From Sphingomonas sp. BAUL-RG-20F-R05-02 (GTDB lineage: Bacteria; Pseudomonadota; Alphaproteobacteria; Sphingomonadales; Sphingomonadaceae): a DNA stretch of 64,000 nucleotides. The stretch covers positions 1 to 64,000 of the forward strand of contig NZ_JAKNQH010000007.1 of NCBI RefSeq assembly GCF_022662305.1, read 5' to 3'. The notes beneath the pieces were generated by a model. That model was not told the origin of the DNA. It did not search any database and saw nothing but the letters and a program-made list of their open reading frames with translations. The translations under genes and the position numbers were made by a program. Below, one piece after another: positions 52,632-61,675 of the stretch. The first letter of the stretch is position 1, and each line of letters starts with the position of its first letter.

Positions 52632-55531
52632 CACCGGAACCCGTATCGCACGCCGAGCGCGAAGGTCCGCGCCAACAGGGTGGTAGCGAGATTGTCCGTC
52701 ACCGGACCACCGGCATCCCCGAACTTGTAGTAGGTCTGCTGCGTCGAGTTGGTCAGGTTGGTCGCGTCGAACGTGACGCCGAGCCGCTTGGTGAGCGCAT
52801 AGGTAAGCTGCACGTCGAGGCTCTTTTCAGGCGTGCGCCACACGCCGATCGGGTTGGCGAACAGCCGCGCCTCGTTGTTGGCGAGGAACTCCTTGCGCCA
52901 TACGTACGACACGCGCGCACCAACGGGCCCGCGATCATATGCGAGCGTCGCGTTGTACGACAGTTTTGACACGCCGAAGAACGGCGACTGGAACTGCCCG
53001 ATCAGCGTGCCCTTGGCATCAAACTGCGGGATGTTCTGGCTCGAATCGAGCACGGTCAGGCTGCCAACGAAGCCGAGGCCATCGAGCGGACCCGGCAGGT
53101 AATGCGGGAAGTAGGTGACGCCGACCTCGACCCCCTTCAACACGCCGTTGGACGCATTGAGCGGCCGCGTGATCGCGAACGTGTTGGTGGCGCCCGCGAC
53201 GATGCCGTTGTTGGGGATATTCTCGATCTGCGTGACCGGCACCACCAGCCCGTCGATCTCGCGACGGAAGCCGGTGACGGTGATCGCGCTGTCGCGGTCG
53301 AAATACCATTCCAGCGCGACGTCGTAGTTCCTCGACTGCGTCGGCCGCAGGTTGGCGGTACCGGCGGAGCCAGACCCGTAGCCGACGTTGGTGAGATCGC
53401 CGGTCAGCGTGTAGTTGGGGTTGAGATCGGTGTAGTTCGGACGACGCAGCGTCTCGCCGAAATTGGCGCGCAGCCGCAGCTTGTTGGTGATTTCGTAGCG
53501 CAGCGTCGCGCTCGGCAGGAACTTGCTGGTGGCGACCGAGGCGTCGGTCTCCGCAAAATTGTCGAGCCGGTTGAAGAACTGCGAATTGGTGTCGACCGTC
53601 ACGAAGCGGACGCCCGCCTCGATCTGGAGCGGCCGGCCGAAGATCGACAGCTCGCCGTCCGCCATCGCATAGGCGGCCATCGTCACTTCGTCGGTCTGGA
53701 ACACGCGACCGAGCGTCAACTGGTCCGATGTCTTGAGCTTGTAGAGCGAGCGCACCTTGTCGGCATTGGCATTCAGCCAATAGCCGTTGGCGAGCACCCA
53801 ACTGCTCGGCACGTCGGCGCGGCCGTCGAAGAAGCCCGAGTTGGTGAAGGTCGCGCCGTCACCCAGCGACGACAGCGGCACGCCGAGGTTGGCGGCGTCC
53901 TGCGTGCGGGTAGACACGTCCGCCTTGCGATCGTCGATACGCCAACCACCCTTGATGCGGCGCAGGAAGCCGCTGTCCCAGGTGTATTCGCCGTCCAGCG
54001 TAGCGGTGATCGCGCTGCCGTGATCACGCTCGGCATTGTCGTACAGCTGCGCGACGTTCCAGATCGCCGGATTGGTCAGCAGCGAGTCGTCGCGGAAATG
54101 GTAGGACGGAATGCCGCCGCCATTGTTGAAATCGACGTTGATCTGGTCGGCGGTGCGCTCGGTCCGCATTGCGATGAAGGAGGTGTTGTAGGTGCTGGTC
54201 TGATACGCGATGTCGGCGACGATCTTGCCGCGACCGCCGGCCACGTCCCACTTGCCGTTCAAGGCATAGACGAAGCTGTCGGTCTTGTTCTGGGTGTAAT
54301 CGCCGCTGTTGAAGCCGTAGACGTTGTTGGCGACGCGCGACTTCACGATGTTGGTGCCATCGTACAGCGTCGGCGCCTGCGGGTTGTCCCAGAAATCGAC
54401 GAAGCTGAACTGCAGGCTGTTGAAGGTATTGCCGCGAAAGCCCGAGTAGAACGCCTCGGCCGTGTAGACCGAGCTGCTGTTCGGCGCCCACTGGAACGCG
54501 ATGTTGGCGGACGGCCGCTCGCGCCGGCCGTACAGGTCGGAGCTGAACACCGCGTCGCGCGACAGGACGTAGGGCGTGGACACGCCGTTCACCAGCATCG
54601 AGGAGCCGGGCGCCGTTGCCAGCCCCGCATCGGTGCCGACCTGCCATGCGCCCAGCCCCGGCGCGGTGATGAACGCGCCAGTGGTCGGGTCGGTCGCCGC
54701 CGGGAAGATGCGCTGGAACGGCACGAGACCGGTGCCCGCCGCCGGGTTGAGCGTCGCGAACGGCACCAGCGCGCCCGCCGTTGCCGTCATGTCGCGGTAG
54801 TTGGTCTTGCTGTAGCTGCCATTCACCAGCACGCCGATATCGCCGATGCCGGTTGTCCAACGATCGCTGACGAGCAGCGCGGCGTTTGGATTATAGCTGT
54901 CGGCCTGTTCGTTGTAGATGCCACGCGCGAGACCTGAAATCGCGAAGCCGTCAAAATCGAACGGGCGGCGCGTCTTCACATCAACCTGGCCGGCAAGACC
55001 GGTCTCGATCTGGTCGGCGGCGCGCGTCTTGTAGACGTCGACCGACTTGATGAGGTTGGCCGAGATATCCTGCAACGAGAAGGACTGGCCGGCGGCGGTG
55101 AAGATGTTGCGCCCGTTCAACGTGGTCAGCGCGTCCGGCAGACCGCGGATCGAGATGCCCGCCGCCTCGCCGCCGCTGCGGTTGGTCACCTGGACGCCGG
55201 TGACACGCTGAAGCGCCTCGATCACGTTGTTGTCGGGCAGCTTGCCGACATCCTCGGCGACGATCGAGTCGACGATCTGCGTCGAATTCTTGCGCACGTT
55301 AAGCGCGCCGACGATCGACGCGCGCACGCCCTTCACGACGATCTCGTCTGTCTCGGGATTGCTGGACGGGATCGCCGTGTCCGCAGGCGCGGCGGTATTG
55401 TCGCCCGAGGCGGCGGTGGTGCCGCCGTCGCTTGGCGGTGTCGACTGCGTGGTGCTCTGTGCGAACGCCGGTCCGCCCGCGAGGAGCGCCAGCACCGAAA
55501 CCGTGCCAAGGATCGTGCGATTCGTAGCCAT
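52631..55531 (-). CDS. TonB-dependent outer-membrane receptor (carbohydrate type)
   Basis: This 966-residue receptor has a signal peptide ending AFAQ, a Ser/Thr/Pro-rich linker, a TonB box region (DEIVVKGVRASI), a plug with ALQRVTGVQVTNRSGGEAAGISIRG and a barrel ending ALGVRYGFR. The long size and the ASIVGALNVRK plug motif are typical of the large receptors in sphingomonad and xanthomonad carbohydrate loci. It is preceded by a clear promoter with an operator-like repeat and is coupled to an alpha/alpha-toroid glycosidase. The likely cargo is an arabinose- or galactose-containing oligosaccharide. Confidence 0.92.
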   Translation of the reverse strand: MATNRTILGTVSVLALLAGGPAFAQSTTQSTPPSDGGTTAASGDNTAAPADTAIPSSNPETDEIVVKGVRASIVGALNVRKNSTQIVDSIVAEDVGKLPDNNVIEALQRVTGVQVTNRSGGEAAGISIRGLPDALTTLNGRNIFTAAGQSFSLQDISANLIKSVDVYKTRAADQIETGLAGQVDVKTRRPFDFDGFAISGLARGIYNEQADSYNPNAALLVSDRWTTGIGDIGVLVNGSYSKTNYRDMTATAGALVPFATLNPAAGTGLVPFQRIFPAATDPTTGAFITAPGLGAWQVGTDAGLATAPGSSMLVNGVSTPYVLSRDAVFSSDLYGRRERPSANIAFQWAPNSSSVYTAEAFYSGFRGNTFNSLQFSFVDFWDNPQAPTLYDGTNIVKSRVANNVYGFNSGDYTQNKTDSFVYALNGKWDVAGGRGKIVADIAYQTSTYNTSFIAMRTERTADQINVDFNNGGGIPSYHFRDDSLLTNPAIWNVAQLYDNAERDHGSAITATLDGEYTWDSGFLRRIKGGWRIDDRKADVSTRTQDAANLGVPLSSLGDGATFTNSGFFDGRADVPSSWVLANGYWLNANADKVRSLYKLKTSDQLTLGRVFQTDEVTMAAYAMADGELSIFGRPLQIEAGVRFVTVDTNSQFFNRLDNFAETDASVATSKFLPSATLRYEITNKLRLRANFGETLRRPNYTDLNPNYTLTGDLTNVGYGSGSAGTANLRPTQSRNYDVALEWYFDRDSAITVTGFRREIDGLVVPVTQIENIPNNGIVAGATNTFAITRPLNASNGVLKGVEVGVTYFPHYLPGPLDGLGFVGSLTVLDSSQNIPQFDAKGTLIGQFQSPFFGVSKLSYNATLAYDRGPVGARVSYVWRKEFLANNEARLFANPIGVWRTPEKSLDVQLTYALTKRLGVTFDATNLTNSTQQTYYKFGDAGGPVTDNLATTLLARTFALGVRYGFR

Positions 55532-55664
55532 GTCACATCCCCTCTTCAGACCGTTCTATGCGGTCATTAGTCCAACAATTAATCGATAGGCATTTGCCGC
55601 TGTCGCGCGGTGTCGTCAAGCATAGCGGCGCGATTTCACGGCAGTGTGACGCAAAAGCTACCAT

Positions 55665-55704
55665 GCGCTCACAACATATCTTGCGAGCGCTTATAATATG
55701 TCAA
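55665..55704 (-). promoter_or_regulatory. Promoter of the carbohydrate TonB receptor with overlapping inverted repeat
   Basis: On the minus strand TTGACA (55704-55699) and AGATAT (55681-55676) are spaced by 17 bp. An inverted repeat GCGCTCACAA/TTGCGAGCGC (55665-55674 and 55681-55690, 9 of 10 bp matched) overlaps the spacer and -10 element. This is the layout of a repressor-controlled promoter, possibly LacI- or GntR-type. Confidence 0.65.
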
Positions 55705-55719
55705 CTTAAGTCGGAGTAA

Positions 55720-57063
55720 TTAGTTGTCGGTTGCAACCTTTAATAAGGCTGCGCCGTGGGCGGGTACCTCGGTTGCCACCGCCCCGCGCATCCGGCCAAG
55801 CGGTGCGCGCGCCCAGAGATCGCGGACAGTCGCAGAACCCGCGATGCCAAGCCTGTCGAGCGGCAAGGCAACGCGGCGCTCCGCCTTCGAGGTGTTGAAC
55901 AGCGCGACGTAATATCCCCCGCCCGGTGCCGCCGCGCTCCAGATCCGCGTGCCGTCCTCCAGGTAATGCGGGCGGTTGTCGCTGCTCGCCTGGTTGACCG
56001 CGATCACCTCCGGGTTGGTGAGCAATGCGAGCGTCCCCCTGTCGAGGTGGCGCAGGTCGCCACCCATGATGAGCGGGGAACGCGCGATCGACCACAAGGT
56101 CATCAGCGTACGCTGCTCGTCGGGCGTGAAGCGCGTATCGCGCGCGCCAAGCGCGAGCCTGCCGAGCGGCAGCATGTCGCCATCCGGCCAGTGTCCGTTG
56201 CCGGCATACAGACTCCAGTTCTCCAGCCGGGTGAACTGAGCCTCCAGTTGCGGCCACTCGTCCCAGAAATCGTCGGCGATGCGCCACATCTCGGCATGGC
56301 GGCGGACGTGATCGGCGCGGACCAGCGGGGTTTCGCCGGGCGACAGGCTGAGGATCATCGGCCGCCCGGGCCGTTCGATCGCACGCGCGACCGCCTCGAT
56401 CTCGGGCGCATGCGCGTCATACGGGCGGCTCATGTCGTCGACCTTGACGAAATCGACGCCCCAGCGGGCATATTGCGCATACACGCTGTCGTAATAGGCC
56501 TGCGCACCGGGCTTGCGCATGTCGACACCGTACATGTCGGGGTTCCACGCGCAGATGCTGGTCACGTCGGCGATATCGCGCGCGCGATAGGTCGTGCCGA
56601 GCACCGGCAGGTTACGCTCCACCGCAAGGCGCGGGATGCCGCGCATGACGTGGATGCCGAAGCGCAGGCCGAGCGCGTGGACCTTCGCCGCAAGCGCCGC
56701 AAACCCCTGCCCGTTCGCCGCGGACGGAAAACGATTGGGCGCGGGCAGCACCCGACCGTTCGCGTCCATCGTCGGCATCGGCTTGGCGCTGTAGGCGTAG
56801 CTGCTCGCGTTCGGCTCGTACCATTGGATATCGACGGTGAAGACATCGTAGCCGGCGGGCAGCAGCTTGGCCGCCATGATCCGCGCGGTCTCCAGCGCCT
56901 GCGCCTCGGTAATCGTGGTGGCGAAGCTGTTCCAGCTGTTCCATCCCATCGGCGGGCGCGGCGCGAGCGAGGGCCTGGCCCGCTCCACCGCGCCGGCGAC
57001 CGCCGGCAGCGCCGCCGCCGCGACCCCGGCGGCGAGCAGTTCGCGGCGGCCGATCCCGCTCAT
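55720..57063 (-). CDS. Glycoside hydrolase family 27 alpha-galactosidase-like, exported
   Basis: This 447-residue protein has a Tat-type leader (GRRELLAAGVAAAALP) and the GH27 core: PPMGWNSWNSFATTIT, the nucleophile Asp209 in DFVKVDDMSRP and the acid/base region RIADDFWDEW (Asp264/265), followed by a C-terminal beta domain. GH27 enzymes act on alpha-galactosides and beta-L-arabinopyranosides, and in an arabinan locus the latter is quite possible. It overlaps the upstream GH43 gene (ATGA) and is last of a six-gene operon. Confidence 0.88.
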   Translation of the reverse strand: MSGIGRRELLAAGVAAAALPAVAGAVERARPSLAPRPPMGWNSWNSFATTITEAQALETARIMAAKLLPAGYDVFTVDIQWYEPNASSYAYSAKPMPTMDANGRVLPAPNRFPSAANGQGFAALAAKVHALGLRFGIHVMRGIPRLAVERNLPVLGTTYRARDIADVTSICAWNPDMYGVDMRKPGAQAYYDSVYAQYARWGVDFVKVDDMSRPYDAHAPEIEAVARAIERPGRPMILSLSPGETPLVRADHVRRHAEMWRIADDFWDEWPQLEAQFTRLENWSLYAGNGHWPDGDMLPLGRLALGARDTRFTPDEQRTLMTLWSIARSPLIMGGDLRHLDRGTLALLTNPEVIAVNQASSDNRPHYLEDGTRIWSAAAPGGGYYVALFNTSKAERRVALPLDRLGIAGSATVRDLWARAPLGRMRGAVATEVPAHGAALLKVATDN

Positions 57064-58097
57064 GCGCGCAGCGGACCGTTGGCGACGGGCGCGCCAAAGT
57101 CGGGCACGCCCTCCGACGTATAGCGGAACGGCTGGACGCGGGTGTGCCGATTGGGATCGAACAGCGGATCGCCCTTGATCTCGGCGTAATCGCGCGCGTG
57201 ATAGACCAGCATGTCGCGGCCACGTTCGTCGGTGGTGAAGCTGTTATGGCCGGGGCCGAACACCTTGTGCTCGGGCGACGATTTAAACACCGGCACCGGC
57301 GATTTCGACCAGTTGCCTGCGTCCATGATGTCGGCATCGTCGCGGCAGGTGAGCATGCCCATGCAGTAGCGCGCATCGGTTGCGCTGGCGGAGTAGGTCA
57401 TGAACAGCCGGCCATTGCGCGCCAGCACCGCCGGCGCTTCGTTGACCTTGTAGCCGCGCACCTCCCAATCGAGCGTCGGCACCGACAGCCGCACTTGCTT
57501 GGCCGCAAGCGTCAGCGGTGTCTTCAGCGGCGCCAGATACAGGTTGCTGTTGGTGTCGATGCCGGGCTCGCGCTGCGCCCAGGCGAGGTAGCGCTGTCCT
57601 TTGTGCACGAACGAGGTCGAATCGAGGTTGAAGCTGTCCCAGTCGGTCTGGAGCTGGCCGAGCACCTTCCAGGTGCCGGTCATCGGGTCCGGCCCGTCGC
57701 ACACCACCGCATAGGTGCGGATGTGGAACACGTCGTCACCCCCGCCGCTCGGACCGGCGGCGTAATACATCGTCCAGCGGCCATCGACGAGATGCAGTTC
57801 GGGCGCCCAGAGAAAGCCGGACATCGGCCCGGTCTTCTCATGTCGCCACAGCACGCGTTCCGGCGCGGTGGCAAGGCCAGCGATCGTGCGCGAGCGGCGC
57901 AGCACCAGCCGGTCGTATTCCGGCACCGATCCGGTCATGTAGTAATTGCCGTCCGTATAGCGGAAGACCTGCGCGTCGGCGCGGTTCCTGACCAGCGGAT
58001 TGACGATCACGGGCTTCGGCGCGACGCGCGCCAGCGCTGGCGTAGCGGCAAGTGCAGCGGCGGCGGCAACGAAGCCGCGGCGATTCAGGTCGGTCAT
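57060..58097 (-). CDS. Glycoside hydrolase family 43 enzyme, exported
   Basis: This 345-residue five-bladed propeller has a Tat leader (LNRRGFVAAAAALAATPALA). Catalytic-region motifs are NRADAQVFRYTDG (base Asp), FLWAPELH and DSTSFVHKG, and KVNEAPAVLARNG (acid Glu). It differs clearly from the GH43 gene next to it, so the two probably cleave different linkages, for example exo-arabinofuranosidase versus endo-arabinanase. The gene is 3 bp after its neighbour and overlaps the GH27 start. Confidence 0.87.
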   Translation of the reverse strand: MTDLNRRGFVAAAAALAATPALARVAPKPVIVNPLVRNRADAQVFRYTDGNYYMTGSVPEYDRLVLRRSRTIAGLATAPERVLWRHEKTGPMSGFLWAPELHLVDGRWTMYYAAGPSGGGDDVFHIRTYAVVCDGPDPMTGTWKVLGQLQTDWDSFNLDSTSFVHKGQRYLAWAQREPGIDTNSNLYLAPLKTPLTLAAKQVRLSVPTLDWEVRGYKVNEAPAVLARNGRLFMTYSASATDARYCMGMLTCRDDADIMDAGNWSKSPVPVFKSSPEHKVFGPGHNSFTTDERGRDMLVYHARDYAEIKGDPLFDPNRHTRVQPFRYTSEGVPDFGAPVANGPLRA

Positions 58098-58100
58098 GGT

Positions 58101-59111
58101 TCAATCCTCCGCTTGCGGCCAGCCGTCGGCGCCCCAGCGGATCGAAGCGATCCGGAGCGTCGGGGCACCATTCTTGTCTTTGTCATAGGCGTGATAGACG
58201 ACGTAATCCTTGCCGTCCGTGTCGTGCAGGAAGCCGGGGTGGCCCGGTCCGCGGAAACGCCCCTTCTCGGGCAGGTCGGCACGCAGGAACACGGTACCGC
58301 CGCCGTTCAGCATACTGCTGCCGTCCTTGCCGAGATACGGACCGGTGATCTCTTTCGACCGGCTGACCACGGTATAGTAGGTACTGTTCACGCCCTTGCA
58401 GCAATAGTCGTAGCTCGCGAACAGCCAGTAGGCGCCGCCATGCCGGATGATGAACGGCGCTTCCACCGGGGCCGGCGCGCCGGCGGGCGCAGGCCGGTGC
58501 GCGATCGCGATCGGCTGGGCGGCGGGGTGGAGCGGCTTGCCGGTCGCGGGATCGAGTTCAACCAGCTTCAACCCACTCCAGAAGCTGCCGAAGCTCAGCC
58601 ATTGCCGTCCGGTGGCGTCGACGACCAAGTTGGGATCGATCGCGTTGTAGTCGTTGGTGGCCATCGACATCAGCACCAGCCCCTCGTCGCGCCAGCCGTA
58701 ACCGGGGGCGGCGGGATCGAGCGTCGGGCTGGTCGCCAGCCCGATCGCCGAGCGGTTCGAGCCGAATGTCGATACCGCATAATACAGCCGCCAGCGCCCG
58801 TTCACGAACGCTATGTCGGGCGCCCACATCCCTTTCGCCCCCGGCACCGCCTTTGTCGCCCAATCGGGCAGCGCGGTGAGTGGAGGCGGCGCCTTCGTCC
58901 AGTGCACCAGGTCGGGCGAGGTCTTCGCCGACAGACCGGTGCCGAACACATAATAGGTGCCGCGTTCCTTCGCGATCACCGGATCATGCGTCGGCACCAG
59001 ATCGCCGGTCAGCCGACTGTTGAGCGTGACACCCGAGGGTGCCGGCGACTGCTGGGCACTCGCAAGACCTGCGAGTGCCAGCGCCGCCATGCCGAGAACG
59101 GCTCTCCGCAT
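58101..59111 (-). CDS. Glycoside hydrolase family 43 arabinan endo-1,5-alpha-L-arabinosidase-like
   Basis: This 336-residue protein has a signal peptide (MRRAVLGMAALALAGLASAQ) and the endo-arabinanase-type GH43 motifs THDPVIAKE, GMWAPDIAFVNGRW, YNAIDPNLVVD and PVEAPFIIRHGG. Such enzymes cut alpha-1,5-arabinan backbones. It lies between the GH51 and second GH43 genes in one operon, which suggests stepwise arabinan breakdown in the periplasm or at the surface. Confidence 0.9.
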   Translation of the reverse strand: MRRAVLGMAALALAGLASAQQSPAPSGVTLNSRLTGDLVPTHDPVIAKERGTYYVFGTGLSAKTSPDLVHWTKAPPPLTALPDWATKAVPGAKGMWAPDIAFVNGRWRLYYAVSTFGSNRSAIGLATSPTLDPAAPGYGWRDEGLVLMSMATNDYNAIDPNLVVDATGRQWLSFGSFWSGLKLVELDPATGKPLHPAAQPIAIAHRPAPAGAPAPVEAPFIIRHGGAYWLFASYDYCCKGVNSTYYTVVSRSKEITGPYLGKDGSSMLNGGGTVFLRADLPEKGRFRGPGHPGFLHDTDGKDYVVYHAYDKDKNGAPTLRIASIRWGADGWPQAED

Positions 59112-59135
59112 GGTCTTCTCCTGTCGCGCGACCGT

Positions 59136-60725
59136 TTATTGCAGGTCGAGCATCACCACCGACTTGGCCGGCAGCGCGACACTGAGCGTCGAACCGTCGA
59201 TCCGCGCGCCGGTGAAGGCCGCAGGAGCCACCGCGTTCGGCGTGTTGAAGTCGTTATACGCGTTGATCGCCCCGGCGGTGAGGATCTGACCCGACACGGC
59301 GCTCGCCGTAACCCCGGCGAGCCCGACGCTGACCGTGATCGGCTGATTCGGGTTTAGGTTAGACAGCGCGACATGCACCTTGCCCGCCTTGTCCCGCACC
59401 GCCGATGCGCTGATCTGCGGCATCGTCCACTTGTCCTTGCCGTACCATGGCGACTTGATGTCGAGCGGCAGCACGGTCGCGTCCATGTACGGCTTGTACA
59501 TCTGGTAGACGTAGTAGGTCGGCGTCTTCACCATCTTGTCGCCTTCGGTAAGGATCATCGCCTGCAGCACGTTGACCATCTGCGCGATCGCCGTCACCCG
59601 CACGCGGTCAGCATGATGCGCGAAGATGTCGAGGTTGATCGACGCCACCAGCGCGTCGCGCAGCGTGTTCTGCTGGCGCAGGAAGCCGGGGTTGGTGCCC
59701 GGGTCCGCCTTGTACCAGGTGCCCCATTCGTCCACCGCCAGGAAGACGCGCTTCTTGGGATCGTATTTGTCCATCACCGCGGCGTGCTTGGAGATCAGCT
59801 CCTCCATCCGCTCGGTATCGGACAGCGTTTCCGCCCAACCCGCTTCGTCGAACTGCGTCGAGGATGCCTTGGGCGGCCAGCCGCCGCCGCCGGGCACGGT
59901 GTAGTAATGCAGCGAGACGCCGTCGATCTGCCCGGCGGCGTCGCGCATCATGGTTTCGGTCCATTTGTAATCGTCGCCATTCGCGCCCGACGCGATCTTG
60001 ACGATCCTGGTGCCCTCTGGCGCGACGATGAAGGTCGCGTAACGCTTGGTCTCGTCGGCGGCATATTCGGCGCGCATGTTGCCGCCGCAGCCCCACAGTT
60101 CGTTGCCGATGCCGAACAACGGCACCTTCCACGGCGCCTTGTGGCCGTTCCTGGCGCGTTCGTCGGCAAGGCTGCCGGCCGGTGCGGTCATATATTCGAC
60201 CCACTCCGCCATTTCGCGCGGGGTGCCGTTGCCGACGTTGCCGGAGATGTACGGTTCGGACCCGAGCTGGTCCATCAGGTCCATGAACTCATGCGTGCCG
60301 ACCGCATTGGGTTCGGTCACGCCGCCCCAGTGCGTGTTGACCTTGACCGGGCGCTTGGCGGGCGCGCCGATGCCTTCCCGCCAGTGATATTCGTCGGCAA
60401 AACACCCGCCGGGCCAACGCACCACCGGCACGCCGAGCTGCTTCAGCGCACCAACCACGTCGTTGCGGAAACCGTGCGTGTTGGCGATCTTGGAGTTCGT
60501 GCCGACCCACAGGCCGCCATAGATGCCGTTGCCGAGATGCTCGGCGAACTGCGTGAAGATGCGGCGATCGTAGACCGGGCCGGGCGTGTCGGCATGCAGC
60601 GTCACAGTGGCGGTGCCCGCCGGCGGCGGGGTCTCGGTCAACGGCGTCGATTGTTGCGCCACGCTTCCGGTGGCGCCGGCGACCAGCGCCGCGCCGGTCA
60701 GCATCATCTGCAGGAACTTCCGCAT
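59136..60725 (-). CDS. Glycoside hydrolase family 51 alpha-L-arabinofuranosidase, exported
   Basis: The 529-residue protein has a signal peptide (FLQMMLTGAALVAGATGSVAQ) and the GH51 barrel with acid/base Glu209 in FGIGNELWGCGG and nucleophile Glu333 in LAVDEWGTWY, followed by a C-terminal jelly roll. It releases terminal L-arabinose. The second of two ATGs is chosen because GGGAGG lies 7 bases before it, while the first overlaps that site. The gene is 16 bp after the L-arabinose dehydrogenase-like gene. Confidence 0.93.
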   Translation of the reverse strand: MRKFLQMMLTGAALVAGATGSVAQQSTPLTETPPPAGTATVTLHADTPGPVYDRRIFTQFAEHLGNGIYGGLWVGTNSKIANTHGFRNDVVGALKQLGVPVVRWPGGCFADEYHWREGIGAPAKRPVKVNTHWGGVTEPNAVGTHEFMDLMDQLGSEPYISGNVGNGTPREMAEWVEYMTAPAGSLADERARNGHKAPWKVPLFGIGNELWGCGGNMRAEYAADETKRYATFIVAPEGTRIVKIASGANGDDYKWTETMMRDAAGQIDGVSLHYYTVPGGGGWPPKASSTQFDEAGWAETLSDTERMEELISKHAAVMDKYDPKKRVFLAVDEWGTWYKADPGTNPGFLRQQNTLRDALVASINLDIFAHHADRVRVTAIAQMVNVLQAMILTEGDKMVKTPTYYVYQMYKPYMDATVLPLDIKSPWYGKDKWTMPQISASAVRDKAGKVHVALSNLNPNQPITVSVGLAGVTASAVSGQILTAGAINAYNDFNTPNAVAPAAFTGARIDGSTLSVALPAKSVVMLDLQ

Positions 60726-60741
60726 TATCATCCTCCCAGTT

Positions 60742-61671
60742 TTAATCGTTGAATGCTTCTACGCTCTCGCGTCGTGCCCGCAGGAATACATCGGCGACGA
60801 GCTTGAGCGGGCGTGTGTCGATCTCGCTGCGGCAGGTACTTACCAGTGTCGCGAAATGTGCATAGAGGCCGGAATATTCGCGGTCCTCACCGTGATCGGC
60901 GCTGCCTGGCAGCGTCAGCACCGCGCCGCCGTTAGAGAGCGTGCAGGTGCCGGCATCGGTTTCAACCACGATGTCCCAGCGTTGCGGCCCCGTCTGCCGC
61001 CAGTCGAGATCGACGTGGATGGTCATGCCGGCGGTATCGCAGAAGGTGAGATCGGCGGCGATCGGTGCGGCGCGGTTGGCCGGGATCGCGAGCGTGCCGG
61101 CGCGTAGGAAGAACGGGCGCGGCAGGATATGCGTCGCGATCGACAGTGCGTTGATGCCGGGATCGAACACGCCGAGACCACCCGGCTGCCAGATCCAGGC
61201 CTGCCCGGGATGCCAGACCCGCACGTCCTCGCGCCACACGATCGACACGCTGTCGATCCGGCGTTCCGCCAGCCAAGACCGTGCAGGTGCGACCCCGGCG
61301 GCGAAACGCGAGTGCCATGCCGCGAACAGAGTCACGCCGGTCTCGGCGGCCTGCGACTTTAACGCATCGACTTCGGCGAGTGTCGCGCCTGGTGGTTTTT
61401 CCAAAAAGACGTGAATGCCGCGCGCCAGCGCCTGCGCGGCAAGATCGTAGCGCACCTGCGGCGGCGTACAGAGCGCGATCGCATCCACCGCCGGCCCGTC
61501 CGCCAACAGCGCGTCCAGGCTGGCGCGGTGCGGCACACCCGCGACGGTCTGCTCCGCAAGCGGACTCACCGTCGCGGCGAGGCTGAACGCTTCGTCGCCC
61601 AGGATCGCGGGCAGATGCTGGTCGCGCGCGATCTTGCCCATGCCAACGATGGCGATGCGGATCGGGTCCAC
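60742..61671 (-). CDS. Gfo/Idh/MocA oxidoreductase, L-arabinose (or D-galactose) 1-dehydrogenase-like
   Basis: This 309-residue protein has a Rossmann start IRIAIVGMGKIARDQHLPAI and the catalytic-lysine motif FLEKPPGATLAE. Length and sequence pattern fit the L-arabinose/D-galactose 1-dehydrogenases that start the oxidative (non-phosphorylating) arabinose route. It starts at GTG, five bases after the AraD1 gene; longer frames would overlap that gene. With AraD1 next to it and arabinofuranosidases downstream, arabinose is the probable substrate. Confidence 0.8.
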   Translation of the reverse strand: MDPIRIAIVGMGKIARDQHLPAILGDEAFSLAATVSPLAEQTVAGVPHRASLDALLADGPAVDAIALCTPPQVRYDLAAQALARGIHVFLEKPPGATLAEVDALKSQAAETGVTLFAAWHSRFAAGVAPARSWLAERRIDSVSIVWREDVRVWHPGQAWIWQPGGLGVFDPGINALSIATHILPRPFFLRAGTLAIPANRAAPIAADLTFCDTAGMTIHVDLDWRQTGPQRWDIVVETDAGTCTLSNGGAVLTLPGSADHGEDREYSGLYAHFATLVSTCRSEIDTRPLKLVADVFLRARRESVEAFND

Positions 61672-61675
61672 GGGG

